From Corynebacterium curieae (GTDB lineage: Bacteria > Actinomycetota > Actinomycetes > Mycobacteriales > Mycobacteriaceae), in assembly GCF_027570035.1 (NCBI RefSeq), contig NZ_JAKMUU010000004.1, positions 1 through 64,000 of the forward strand: a stretch of 64,000 nucleotides of DNA. The letters run 5' to 3'. The position numbers were made by a program, and so were the translations under genes. Within the stretch, counting starts at the first letter, position 1, and each line of letters opens with the position of its first letter. This document shows positions 47,989 to 56,766 of the stretch, piece by piece. The notes under the pieces were generated by a model. That model saw nothing but the letters and a program-made list of their open reading frames with translations. It made no database searches and was not told the origin of the DNA.

Positions 47989-49431
47989 ATGAACAACGCA
48001 CCTGGCCCCTCTCCGCAGCACGCGCCGGCATCGGCCCCAGCGCCGTCGCCCGCGACGGTGGCTTCGCGCCACGCAGCCAGGTCCGCAACGCCCAAACCGG
48101 GCACGGAACAGCGGCGCGCTAGGCCACGCCGCGCAGTGCGGCCGTCCGGCGAACCGGATGCCGCGAAGCCCAAGCCGAAACCGAAGCCGCACCCACCTGC
48201 CCGCCACGAGCGACCGGCCGTACCGGAAGCGGCTAACAAGAAGCCACAGCAGCCTCAGCAGGCCGACTCATCCACCGATGCGGCCGACTACCCCTACGTG
48301 GCGCTGACCCTGCAGACCACCGGCATCCATCCCACGACGGGGCGCATCGTGACTATCGACGCCATCGCATTCAACGACGCCGGCGAACACGGCCAGCTCT
48401 TCCACGCCGTCCTCAAGCCCGATGTCGATGCCGGCCCGCGCCACCTGCACGGGCTGAGTACCACCGATATTGAGCAGGCACCCGCCTTTGGCAAAATCCT
48501 TAAATCGCTGGACAAGCTTATCGATGGCCGCACGCTCATCGTCCACGATCTCCCCTATACCTGGGGCTTTCTCGTCGCCGAGGCCCGTCGCGCCATGATG
48601 GCCGCCGCCCGCCAAAATCGCGCCCGCAACCGCGGCCGCAACAAGGGCCGCCGGCGACGCCAAAAGGTCGGGCATGTGCCCACGCCGGTTCGCATTATCG
48701 ATACCCTGGCCACCTCCTATGCGCAGCAGGTGCGGTCGAATGATGTGCGTTTAGGGGGCGTCGCCAAGCAGAGCGGCCTAGACGCCACGCCGGAGGCCTC
48801 GGTGGAGCGCGCCGGCCGGCCCGAAGCGGAGACTTCCCGCGAGCAAACCGAGCTGCTCATCGCGCTCTACCGCAAGCAACACGGTGGCACGGTGCGCAGC
48901 TATACCCCTGATGACGTGCGCGCCGATCGCTTTGGCCTGCAACGCTCCCACGTGCGCGTCGACGCCGCCGAAGCCCCGGTCCAGCACCACAACCCCGGCA
49001 AATACGAGCCGGGCAAGGAGCTGCGCCGCGGCATGGAAATCGTCGTCGCCCCGGAAATCCTCGAGGATCCGGACACCATCATCGCCGCGCTGATGCGCGA
49101 GGAGCTCAATTATTCCGAGAAGCTCACCCGCGAGTCCTCGCTGGTGGTCTGCAATGTCACCACGGACTTGGTGGGCAAGCCCATGCACGCTCACCGCAAA
49201 GGCATTCCACTGATGTCGGACGCCGCCTTTCTCGATGCCCTCACCCGCATCGAAGACGCCGAGCCCGAACCCGAATCCACCAACCCCACACCGCGGCCCC
49301 AACGCTCGCCGCAGAACAACAAGAAGGGCGGTGGCAAGAACCAGAAACGCCGCCGACGCCGAGGCGGCCGCGGTGGCCGGGGCAGAGGCCGGCGAAATTC
49401 TGGCGGCTCGGCGGGGAAAAAGAACGACTAG
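47989..49431 (+). CDS. Degenerate DnaQ-like exonuclease-fold protein with BRCT-like domain and RGG tail
   Basis: A 480-residue protein in the place of Rv3711c dnaQ. Residues 1-100 are Pro/Ala-rich and basic. The exonuclease fold runs from about 101: ALTLQTTGIHP aligns with the VDxETTG motif but has T107 and Q109 in place of Asp and Glu; HDLPYTWGFL has T191 in place of the second Asp; the HxAxxD motif is not found. A BRCT-like segment (about 343-420, RRGMEIVVAPEI to MSDAAFLDALTRI) and an Arg/Gly-rich tail follow. Nuclease activity is unlikely. The ATG is exactly 7 nt after TACACT (47976-47981). Confidence 0.8.
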   Translation: MNNAPGPSPQHAPASAPAPSPATVASRHAARSATPKPGTEQRRARPRRAVRPSGEPDAAKPKPKPKPHPPARHERPAVPEAANKKPQQPQQADSSTDAADYPYVALTLQTTGIHPTTGRIVTIDAIAFNDAGEHGQLFHAVLKPDVDAGPRHLHGLSTTDIEQAPAFGKILKSLDKLIDGRTLIVHDLPYTWGFLVAEARRAMMAAARQNRARNRGRNKGRRRRQKVGHVPTPVRIIDTLATSYAQQVRSNDVRLGGVAKQSGLDATPEASVERAGRPEAETSREQTELLIALYRKQHGGTVRSYTPDDVRADRFGLQRSHVRVDAAEAPVQHHNPGKYEPGKELRRGMEIVVAPEILEDPDTIIAALMREELNYSEKLTRESSLVVCNVTTDLVGKPMHAHRKGIPLMSDAAFLDALTRIEDAEPEPESTNPTPRPQRSPQNNKKGGGKNQKRRRRRGGRGGRGRGRRNSGGSAGKKND

Positions 49432-49458
49432 GCCGCCCGCCCGACTACCCTAGGGGAC

Positions 49459-50736
49459 ATGAGTTTTAGAGTCCCGGGTGCGTTAAAGAAGTTGCGCACC
49501 ACCACCGCCACCACCGCCGCGAAGCTGGCCACCACCGCTTCCCGCGCCACCGGCCGTGGCGCCGGCGGAATGATCGGTGGCCTAATCGCCAATGCCATTG
49601 ACCCTTCGATCATGAACAACCTAGGCGGTGGGCGCCCGGCCGTGCTGGTTACCGGCACCAACGGCAAGTCCACCACCACCCGCATGCTGGCCGCCGCGGT
49701 CCGCGCCGAGCACACCGTAGCCACCAACGACGGCGGCGACAACATGGATGCCGGCATCATCTCCGCGCTCATGGCCGGCAAAGACGCCTCCCACCTCGTG
49801 CTCGAGGTAGACGAGCTCCACGTGCCCCACGTGGCCGATAGCCTCAACCCGCAGGTTCTGGTTCTGCTTAATCTCACCCGCGACCAGCTGGACCGCGTGG
49901 GAGAAATCAACAAGATCGAGCGCGCCCTGCGCGGCGCCGTGGAGGCCCATCCGGACATGCTCGTCATCGCCAACTGCGATGATGTGCTCATGACCTCCGT
50001 GGCCTACGACGCCAAGAACGTCATTTGGGTCTCGGCCGGCGCCGGATGGCTCGGCGATTCCGTCACGTGCCCACGCACCGGCGGGCACGTCGTGCGCACC
50101 GAGGATGACTGGTACGCCGTTAAGCCGCTTGCCGACGGCCGCGAATTCCGTCGGCCGCAGCCTACCTGGGGCGTCGATAAGCATGGCATTATCACCCCCA
50201 CCGCCAAGCGCCCGCTGAACCTAGCGCTGCCGGGCCGTGCCAATCGTGGCAACGCCGCCCAGGCCATTGCCGCGGCCGTAGCCGGCTTTGGCGTGGACCT
50301 GGATAAGGCCATTGCGGCCGCCGAGAGCATCGACGACGTCGCCGGCCGCTACTCCACCATCCATTGGAAGGGCCGCGAGATTCGCCTGCTGCTGGCCAAG
50401 AACCCGGCCGGCTGGCAAGAAGCGCTGTCCATGGTGGACCGCAGCGCCGATGGCCTGGTTATCGCCACGAACGGCCAGGTGGCCGATGGCATCGACATGT
50501 CCTGGCTCTGGGACGTGAAATTCGAAGGCTTCAATGGCTTAAGCGTCAAGGCCGCCGGCGAGCGCGGCGCCGATCTGGCCGTGCGCCTGGTTTACGCCGA
50601 TATTTCCCACGAGCTCATCCCCGATCCCATGGACGCGCTCACCGCCTGCCCAGAGGGCCGCATCGAGGTCCTCGCCAACTACACCGCCTTCCGCGATTTG
50701 AAGAAGGCGCTTTCCAAGGAGGCCACCAATGCTTAA
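49459..50736 (+). CDS. murT: Lipid II isoglutaminyl synthase, MurT subunit
   Basis: Mur-ligase-type subunit that activates the D-Glu of lipid II for amidation together with GatD. The 425-residue protein has the ATP loop TGTNGKST (65-72), the conserved NDGGDNMDAG, and a C-terminal DUF1727 domain. Where other MurT proteins carry a four-Cys zinc ribbon, only CPRTGG remains, so that ribbon appears degenerate. The ATG is 7 nt after TACCCT (49446-49451), leaderless. It overlaps gatD by 8 bp. Confidence 0.92.
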   Translation: MSFRVPGALKKLRTTTATTAAKLATTASRATGRGAGGMIGGLIANAIDPSIMNNLGGGRPAVLVTGTNGKSTTTRMLAAAVRAEHTVATNDGGDNMDAGIISALMAGKDASHLVLEVDELHVPHVADSLNPQVLVLLNLTRDQLDRVGEINKIERALRGAVEAHPDMLVIANCDDVLMTSVAYDAKNVIWVSAGAGWLGDSVTCPRTGGHVVRTEDDWYAVKPLADGREFRRPQPTWGVDKHGIITPTAKRPLNLALPGRANRGNAAQAIAAAVAGFGVDLDKAIAAAESIDDVAGRYSTIHWKGREIRLLLAKNPAGWQEALSMVDRSADGLVIATNGQVADGIDMSWLWDVKFEGFNGLSVKAAGERGADLAVRLVYADISHELIPDPMDALTACPEGRIEVLANYTAFRDLKKALSKEATNA

Positions 50737-51502
50737 TATCGGCCTAGTGCTTCCCGACGTCCTCGGCACCTACGGCGACGACGGCAACGCCCTCGTCTTG
50801 CGCCAGCGCGCCCGCATGCGCGGCCTAAAGGCGGAGATTCACCCCATCCGCTTGGGCGAACCGGTGCCCGAAACGCTGGACATCTACACCCTCGGCGGCG
50901 GCGAAGATACCGCGCAGATTCTCGCCGCGGACCACCTAATTTCCGATGGCGGCCTCACCCGCGCCGCTAACGCCGGCCGCCCCGTCTTTGCCATTTGCGC
51001 CGGCCTGCAAGTCCTCGGCGAATCCTTCCGCGCCTCCGGCCGCATTATCGACGGCGTCGGGCTGCTCGACGCCACCACGGCCGGCATGCAGGACCGCGCC
51101 ATCGGCGAGGTGGCTTCCGAGCCCACCCGCGCCGGTATTACCTCAAACCTCACCGAGCCGCTGACCGGCTTTGAAAACCACCTAGGCGCCACCATCCTCG
51201 GCCCCTCCGCGCAGCCGCTCGGAACGCTCACCCGCGGCAATGGCAATGCCGACCAAGCCGCCACCGCCGATCTCAGCGACGGCTCCGCCCAGCGCACCTA
51301 CGAAGGCGCCGTCCAGGGAAGCGTCATTGCCACCTATATGCACGGCCCGGCGCTGGCCCGAAACCCGCAGTTGGCCGATCTCCTCCTCGCCCAAGCCATG
51401 GGCGTGGCCCTCGCGGACCTCGAGCCGATTGAGATCCCGGCCGTCGACCGCCTGCGCGTCGAACGTTTCAACGCCTCTGAGCCCCCGCGCTCCCAAAGAT
51501 AG
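50729..51502 (+). CDS. gatD: Lipid II isoglutaminyl synthase, glutaminase subunit GatD
   Basis: A 257-residue class I glutamine amidotransferase (Rv3713-like) that supplies ammonia to MurT. The nucleophile C90 is in FAICAGLQ and the His is probably H205 in YMHGPAL. The ATG lies within the last codons of murT (8-bp overlap) after AAGGAGG, so the two are translationally coupled. Confidence 0.93.
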   Translation: MLNIGLVLPDVLGTYGDDGNALVLRQRARMRGLKAEIHPIRLGEPVPETLDIYTLGGGEDTAQILAADHLISDGGLTRAANAGRPVFAICAGLQVLGESFRASGRIIDGVGLLDATTAGMQDRAIGEVASEPTRAGITSNLTEPLTGFENHLGATILGPSAQPLGTLTRGNGNADQAATADLSDGSAQRTYEGAVQGSVIATYMHGPALARNPQLADLLLAQAMGVALADLEPIEIPAVDRLRVERFNASEPPRSQR

Positions 51503-51509
51503 GCCCACG

Positions 51510-51560
51510 CCTGTGGATAACTTCGCCCGGCGGCCGCGAACACCCCAAGTTATCCACAGG
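51510..51560. repeat. Inverted pair of perfect DnaA boxes
   Basis: CCTGTGGATAACTT (51510-51523) and its exact complement AAGTTATCCACAGG (51547-51560), 23 bp apart. Each arm contains a consensus DnaA box (TTATCCACA). It is in the gatD-HNH gap. It could bind DnaA or fold as a 14-bp stem; no T run follows. Confidence 0.8.
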
Positions 51561-51611
51561 CCCGGCCGTTACCCCTTGTAGCCGCCTGCCCCCGCCCATA
51601 GGCTGCGGGGC

Positions 51612-52640
51612 ATGACGTTATTGGAGCAGCTGGGCGACATCGCTAAGCGCGGCGTGGAACTTCTCGAAGAGGCCCACGCCGCCTCCAGCCTGCCCCTGCC
51701 TGCAGACCAGGCACGCACCCTGCGCCGCACCGCCGCGGCTTTCCTCTCACCCACCAGCCACTCGCGCTACCAATCCCGCGCGCTTGCCGCCGCGCGCCGC
51801 AACCAACACAGCCTGGAGACCCTCGCGCTCATCGCCCGCCGCTCGCGCGGCATTTCTGACCCCACCAAGCGCTGGCAATTCCGCGAGAAGCTATGCGCCA
51901 CCGCTGGCACCACCGCGCAGGTCTCGCGCGCGGCGACTCGGCTGCTGCGCGAAATCAACCCGCCGCCCAAGCGCGAAGACGGCGGCCGTCGCATCATGCA
52001 CGGTGAGAAAACCACCCTGAGTTTTACCGGCCCCGCCGCTCAAATGGCCGATATTTGGGCCGCGGCCAAATCCGACCCGCTGGCCTGGCTCACCGGTTCG
52101 CGCGCCGCCGCACCCGCGACCGTGACCACTAATGTCATCATCGAATTGCCGGAGTACCTGAAAATCCTGGCTGGCGACGGCGACGAAATCCGCCTCGCCC
52201 TCACCAACGGCGCTACCATCACCGGCACCGAGTTGATCCGCCGCACCCTAGCCGGCGCCGGCCTCTTCACGCTCATCCACCCCGAGCGCGGCCCAGTCAA
52301 CCTCTACCGCACCCGGCAGGCCTCCGCGAAGCAGCGCCGCATGCTCGAGGCCGAAGGCACCCACTGCGCCTGGCCCGCTTGCCGACGCCCCGCCGCCGAA
52401 TGCCAAGCCCACCACCTCATCGAATACTCCCGCGGCGGCCACACCCACCCCGAGAACATGACGCTATTGTGCCCGTATCACAACTCCATCAACGGGCTGC
52501 CGGGCCGCGGCCGAATGGCGCGCATTCGCGGTCGAATCGGTTGGCTCCCGCCCACGAAGGCCAGCAAAGCACACGGGCCACACGGACCGCCGGTGTTCAC
52601 CGGCCGCGCGCGAACCGGGCCCACGGCCGCCGTACCTTAA
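51612..52640 (+). CDS. HNH endonuclease-domain protein (13E12-type)
   Basis: A 342-residue protein with a C-terminal HNH nuclease: CAWPACRRPAAECQAHHLI, EYSRGGHTHPEN and LLCPYHNSI contain the zinc Cys pairs and the H-N-H residues. The N-terminal helical part resembles the DUF222 region of mycobacterial REP13E12 proteins, which are common in actinobacteria and often in many copies. ATG at 51612 is exactly 7 nt after TAGGCT (51599-51604). Its natural role is unknown. Confidence 0.84.
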   Translation: MTLLEQLGDIAKRGVELLEEAHAASSLPLPADQARTLRRTAAAFLSPTSHSRYQSRALAAARRNQHSLETLALIARRSRGISDPTKRWQFREKLCATAGTTAQVSRAATRLLREINPPPKREDGGRRIMHGEKTTLSFTGPAAQMADIWAAAKSDPLAWLTGSRAAAPATVTTNVIIELPEYLKILAGDGDEIRLALTNGATITGTELIRRTLAGAGLFTLIHPERGPVNLYRTRQASAKQRRMLEAEGTHCAWPACRRPAAECQAHHLIEYSRGGHTHPENMTLLCPYHNSINGLPGRGRMARIRGRIGWLPPTKASKAHGPHGPPVFTGRARTGPTAAVP

Positions 52641-52692
52641 TCCGCGCTCACCCGCGCACGCACGCAGGCCACTGGCCGGGGCACTCAACGTG

Positions 52693-53352
52693 CTAAATGG
52701 TCAGGCGGCCAGAGAGCGCGCGGGACAAGGTGAGCTCGTCCACGAACTCCAAATCGCCTCCGAGCGGCATGCCGGAGGCCAATCTGGTGATCTTCAAATC
52801 AGGGAAGTCGCGCAGTAACCGCACCAGATACGCAGCGGTTGCCTCGCCCTCCGTATTGGGGTCGGTGGCGAGGATGACTTCGTGGATGGTGGGGGTGGCG
52901 TCGTAAAGCGGGGCTTCGGGGGTGGAATCTGCCAGCTCACGGTCCGGCAGCACGCCACCCAGGCGCTGCAGCAGCGTGGAAATGTTCAAATCGCGCGGGC
53001 CCACGTTCGCCAGTGGATCCAGCGCACCGCCCAATACGTGATAGCGACCTTCATACTCGCCGGTGCGCTCGATGACCTGGATATCCTTCGGCTCCTCCAC
53101 CACGCAGATGGTAGAGGCGTCGCGCTGCGAGTTAATGCAGATGCGGCAGACATCCTCGCGGGAAATATTGCAGCAAATGCGGCAGAAGGTCACGCCATCG
53201 CGCACCGCGCCCAGCGCGTTTTGTAGCCGTTCGATGTCCTCGGGCTCCATGTGCAAAACGTGAAACGCGATGCGCTGCGCCGACTTCGGGCCGATGCCCG
53301 GCAGGCGCGAAAACTCGTCGATGAGGTCTTGCAGAGGTCCTTCAAACATCAA
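52693..53352 (-). CDS. recR: Recombination mediator RecR
   Basis: A 219-residue RecR with an N-terminal helix-hairpin-helix ([18 protein letters not shown]), a four-Cys zinc finger ([16 protein letters not shown]), a Toprim domain ([11 protein letters not shown]) and a C-terminal Walker-like motif. It loads RecA onto SSB-coated DNA with RecO/RecF. It has its own leader after a strong terminator at 53370. Confidence 0.96.
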   Translation of the reverse strand: MMFEGPLQDLIDEFSRLPGIGPKSAQRIAFHVLHMEPEDIERLQNALGAVRDGVTFCRICCNISREDVCRICINSQRDASTICVVEEPKDIQVIERTGEYEGRYHVLGGALDPLANVGPRDLNISTLLQRLGGVLPDRELADSTPEAPLYDATPTIHEVILATDPNTEGEATAAYLVRLLRDFPDLKITRLASGMPLGGDLEFVDELTLSRALSGRLTI

Positions 53353-53369
53353 TTTCTCCCAAAATCAGC

Positions 53370-53406
53370 AAAAGGCCGCGGCCCCAACTCGGGGCAACGG
53401 CCTTTT
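53370..53406. terminator. Bidirectional terminator between ybaB and recR
   Basis: AAAAGGCCG (53370-53378) and CGGCCTTTT (53398-53406) with an inner GCCCC/GGGGC stem. Reading leftwards a TTTT follows the stem, so ybaB transcripts would end before recR in part. Confidence 0.75.
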
Positions 53407-53421
53407 ATCGTATCGCGCGGG

Positions 53422-53790
53422 CTACTGGTTACCGCCGAAGACATCCTCAAAAGACGGGCCGCCCTGGCCGCCCATGCCCTGGGACAGCGGGCCAATCTTC
53501 TCCTGCGCCAGGCGGCCGGCCGCAGCGTGGGCCTCCTTGAACGCACCCATGACCAGGTCCTGCAGGGTGTCGACGTCCTCTGGGTCCACGACCGACTTAT
53601 CGATCTGCAGGTCCACGAGCTCGGCGCCGCCGGTCATGGTCACCTTAACCAGGCCGTTGCCTGCCTGGCCCTCGACGTTGGTGGCCAGGATTTCTTCCTG
53701 CGCCTTCTGCAGGTCCGCCTGCACCTGCGCGGCCTGCGCGATGAGGTCGTTCATGTCATTTGCCTGCTGCATTGGGTCTTGGTCAGCCAT
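53422..53790 (-). CDS. YbaB/EbfC nucleoid-associated protein
   Basis: A 122-residue small DNA-binding protein with the family core DLIAQAAQVQADLQKAQEEI and LVKVTMTGGAELVDLQIDKS. Such proteins bind DNA as dimers. The ATG at 53790 is preceded by AGAAAGGAAACAAC. It follows dnaX as in most bacteria. Confidence 0.92.
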   Translation of the reverse strand: MADQDPMQQANDMNDLIAQAAQVQADLQKAQEEILATNVEGQAGNGLVKVTMTGGAELVDLQIDKSVVDPEDVDTLQDLVMGAFKEAHAAAGRLAQEKIGPLSQGMGGQGGPSFEDVFGGNQ

Positions 53791-53853
53791 GTTGTTTCCT
53801 TTCTAAATCAACCGTAAATTTCGCTACCGCCCGAGTGTACCGTGCTCGCTGGG

Positions 53854-56151
53854 TCAGGCACGCCGCGCGCCCAGCTCGCGCTCCAGCAGCTCCATAGCTA
53901 CCTCGGTAGCGCTGCGATGATCCATCTCGCCGGTGGACTGCGCGGCCTCCATCATGTCGCGTTCTTCGTCATCACGGGTATAGGCCGGCGGCTCCTCGGG
54001 CGGTGCCTCATACATATCCGGTTCGGGTTCGGGCGGCAGCGGCACGCCGTTGCTGAACTGCGATTCATCGCGCTGCTTGGCGGCCTGCGTCGCCCGTGCG
54101 ATGCGCGAGCGCCACCCAGGCTTGCTTTCTGGTTTACTCTCCGCCTCCTGGTCGTCAGCAGGCTCGCGCGCCGGCTGATTCGGCGTCCACGCTTCCTTGC
54201 GCTGCGGCGGCCGCGGCGCATCGAATCCGGCGGTCTTCGGGTCGGTGCCCACCACGCAGTTCACGGCCACATCGCGCTGGAACTCCTCCTTGAGTACCTC
54301 CACGATGACAGCATTATTGGCGGGCGCGTTGATGCGCTCGGCCAGCGCACCGGTAGTGTGCCCCAGCGTCAGGGTGTCATCACGGAAACCAAGTACGCGG
54401 GCTTCGGCCAGCATGATTTCGGCCACCTTGTTCCGCTTTCCGACGCTCCCTCTCAACGCCACCCATTTCTCCCTCACGGCCTCCGCGAAGTCGCCTTCCG
54501 GCTCCTTCGCTGCCTGCGGTTGCGCCATTTCCGACGCCTTCTCTGCACCAGGCTCCGCCCCTGATTCCGGCTTGGTTTCCTCGACAGATTCCTCTGCACG
54601 GGCCGGCACGGGCTTTTCCAACGGTTCGTGAGGATCCGGCTGGGCCGGCGTTGACTGCGGGATTTGCCGCTCACGCTGCCATGGGTCCCCGGCCTCTTGC
54701 TGTGTCGGTTGTTTAGGCGCGGCTGGTTCTTCCCGCTGCGGTTGCTGTTGCGGCTGCCGCTCCTGGTTCTGTGGTTTCTGCGGGCTTTGCGGCTCGGCGG
54801 CCGGCGCAGAGGATGGCGCAGAAGCCTGCTGCTCCTGGGACTTGGCGCGGCGGCGAGCGATGATGGCGGCCGCGGCGGATTGAGGGTCTTGGGCGCCGGC
54901 GACGGCGGAGTTGGCCGCAGGCGCGCCGCCTGGGGTCGCGGGGCCGGCCGGAGCGGGCGAGGCCGCGGCGGGGGTGGCATCAGGAGCTGCACCAGGGGCC
55001 CCACTCGCGGCCGTGCCTGCCCCCGCTCCTGGCGCCGCCACGGAGGCGGCAGGGCCGGTAGAGCCGATAAGCAGGTGCGCACACATGATTTCCAGCAGCA
55101 GCCGCGGAGAGGTCGCACCGGTGAGGTCGCTGATGCGGTCGTTGACCGTGGAGGCCAGGTAGGTCAGCTGCGGTCCGGAAAAACGCTGCGCTTGGGCGGT
55201 AAGCACGGAAGCGCGGTCGGTGGGCGCGGAGACGAGGCCGGCGTCGATGGCACCGGGCACGGCCTGCAGGATCATCAAATCGCGCAGGCGGTCGAGCAAA
55301 TCGACGGCGAAGCGGCGCGGGTCGTGGCCGGCCTCGATGACGTGGTCGACCATCGCGAAAAGGCCGGGTTTGTCTTGGTTGGCGAGGGTTTCGATGGCGT
55401 CGTCAAGCAGCGAGACATCGGTGACACCCAAAAGCGGCCGGGCAAGGTCATAGGTTAGGCCATCGGGCCCGGCGCCGGCCAGCAGCTGGTCCAGCAGAGA
55501 CAAAGTATCGCGCGGGGAGCCGCCGCCCGCCTCAATAACCATGGGGTACACGGCGTCTTCGACATGTACGCCCTCGGCCGCAACGGTGCGCTGCAGCAGG
55601 CCCTTCATCGCCGGCGGGGTCAGCAGGCGGAAGGGATAGTGATGGGTACGCGAGCGAATGGTGCCGATGATTTTCTCCGGCTCCGTGGTCGCGAAGATGA
55701 AAATGACGTGCTCGGGCGGCTCCTCCACCACCTTGAGCAGCGCGTTCGCACCGGAGGGCGAGATCATGTGCGCCTCGTCAATGATGAAGATGCGGTAGCG
55801 CGATTCGGCCGGCGCGTAGTAGGCGCGGTCGCGCAACTCGCGCATGTCCTCCACGCCGTTGTGCGAGGCGGCGTCAAGCTCCGTCACGTCCAAGTTACCG
55901 GGGCCGCCGGGGGCGAGTGAGACGCAGGAATCGCACTTGCCGCACGGCGTCGAGGTGGGCCCGTGTTCGCAGTTGAGCGAGCGGGCCATAATCCGCGCCG
56001 AGGAGGTCTTGCCGCAGCCGCGCGGGCCGGAAAAGAGGTAGGCGTGGTTGATGCGCCCCGCATCAAGGGCGGCGGATAGCGGCGTGGTGACCTGCTCTTG
56101 GCCCACGACCTCCGCGAACGTTGCTGGACGGTATTTCCGGTATAAAGCCAC
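53854..56151 (-). CDS. dnaX: DNA polymerase III subunits gamma and tau
   Basis: Clamp-loader motor of 765 residues. The P-loop GPRGCGKT is at 42-49, with the zinc cysteines in CEHGPTSTPCGKCDSC, Walker B IIDEAHM and SRT. After the AAA+ part come an Ala/Pro/Gly-rich linker, a Gln/Pro/Glu-rich stretch, and a C-terminal tau-like domain. No slippery sequence for a gamma frameshift is apparent. The GTG at 56151 is 8 nt after TAAACT (56165-56160). ybaB follows on the same strand. Confidence 0.95.
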   Translation of the reverse strand: MALYRKYRPATFAEVVGQEQVTTPLSAALDAGRINHAYLFSGPRGCGKTSSARIMARSLNCEHGPTSTPCGKCDSCVSLAPGGPGNLDVTELDAASHNGVEDMRELRDRAYYAPAESRYRIFIIDEAHMISPSGANALLKVVEEPPEHVIFIFATTEPEKIIGTIRSRTHHYPFRLLTPPAMKGLLQRTVAAEGVHVEDAVYPMVIEAGGGSPRDTLSLLDQLLAGAGPDGLTYDLARPLLGVTDVSLLDDAIETLANQDKPGLFAMVDHVIEAGHDPRRFAVDLLDRLRDLMILQAVPGAIDAGLVSAPTDRASVLTAQAQRFSGPQLTYLASTVNDRISDLTGATSPRLLLEIMCAHLLIGSTGPAASVAAPGAGAGTAASGAPGAAPDATPAAASPAPAGPATPGGAPAANSAVAGAQDPQSAAAAIIARRRAKSQEQQASAPSSAPAAEPQSPQKPQNQERQPQQQPQREEPAAPKQPTQQEAGDPWQRERQIPQSTPAQPDPHEPLEKPVPARAEESVEETKPESGAEPGAEKASEMAQPQAAKEPEGDFAEAVREKWVALRGSVGKRNKVAEIMLAEARVLGFRDDTLTLGHTTGALAERINAPANNAVIVEVLKEEFQRDVAVNCVVGTDPKTAGFDAPRPPQRKEAWTPNQPAREPADDQEAESKPESKPGWRSRIARATQAAKQRDESQFSNGVPLPPEPEPDMYEAPPEEPPAYTRDDEERDMMEAAQSTGEMDHRSATEVAMELLERELGARRA

Positions 56152-56169
56152 GGTTAGCCAGTTTACCGG

Positions 56170-56766
56170 CTAACCCTCGCGCGACCAGTCCAGCAGGTCA
56201 ATGCCCTGCTCGGCCACCGCGCCCTGCAGCTTGCCGACGCCCTCTTCGACCCCAAACGCATATTCCGAATCCGTCAGCATGACTAGCTGCAAGATGAGGG
56301 TCAGGCGGCCCTCCTCGCGAAACTGCGGGGTCTGCCCGCCCCACAGGTACGGCGCGATGAAGAGCCCGTGGTGCACGGTGACGCCTGGGATGTCGAGGAT
56401 GGACGGCAGCATCACGCCCGGCTGCGCCGGCAGCAGGCCATCGGCCTTTTCGAAGGTAGCGGCCGCGGCGTTGACGGCGGCGGCTACCTCGGGCTGCCCG
56501 GTGCGCGCCACCGTGAGCAGCTCACAGCGCACATCGGCACCGTCGTCCTGGCTTTGCAGGCCGGTGTCGGTGTTGTTGAAGGTGGTGGTAAGGGCGAGCG
56601 ATTGGGCGTCGGCAAGCGAGGCAAGGCCTAGCCGGCGCTCCTCGACGTAGCGGAACTCCAGCTGCGCCGGGATAATCTCGCTCAACCACAGGGCAGACTC
56701 ATCGGCGTTGATATTAGGCCCCCAGCTTCTCCACGGCGGCGAGCAGCACGCAGGTAGCGACGCCAT
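56170..56766 (-). CDS. Suppressor-of-fused (SUFU) domain protein
   Basis: A roughly 170-198-residue protein whose C-terminal part has the bacterial SUFU-domain signature: DVRCELLTVA, GVTVHHGLFIAPYLWGG, LILQLVMLTDSEYAFGVEEG and DLLDWSREG. Function of bacterial SUFU proteins is unknown; some are immunity factors in toxin systems. The start is uncertain: an ATG at 56766 overlaps the aspT end by 53 bp, and a TTG at 56685 avoids overlap. The domain itself begins near 56690. It lies between aspT and dnaX, same strand as both. Confidence 0.75.
   Translation of the reverse strand: MASLPACCSPPWRSWGPNINADESALWLSEIIPAQLEFRYVEERRLGLASLADAQSLALTTTFNNTDTGLQSQDDGADVRCELLTVARTGQPEVAAAVNAAAATFEKADGLLPAQPGVMLPSILDIPGVTVHHGLFIAPYLWGGQTPQFREEGRLTLILQLVMLTDSEYAFGVEEGVGKLQGAVAEQGIDLLDWSREG

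Noticed and set aside
53854..56151. Programmed frameshift in dnaX giving a separate gamma subunit
   Set aside because: No A6G-type slippery run or stem is visible in this GC-rich gene.
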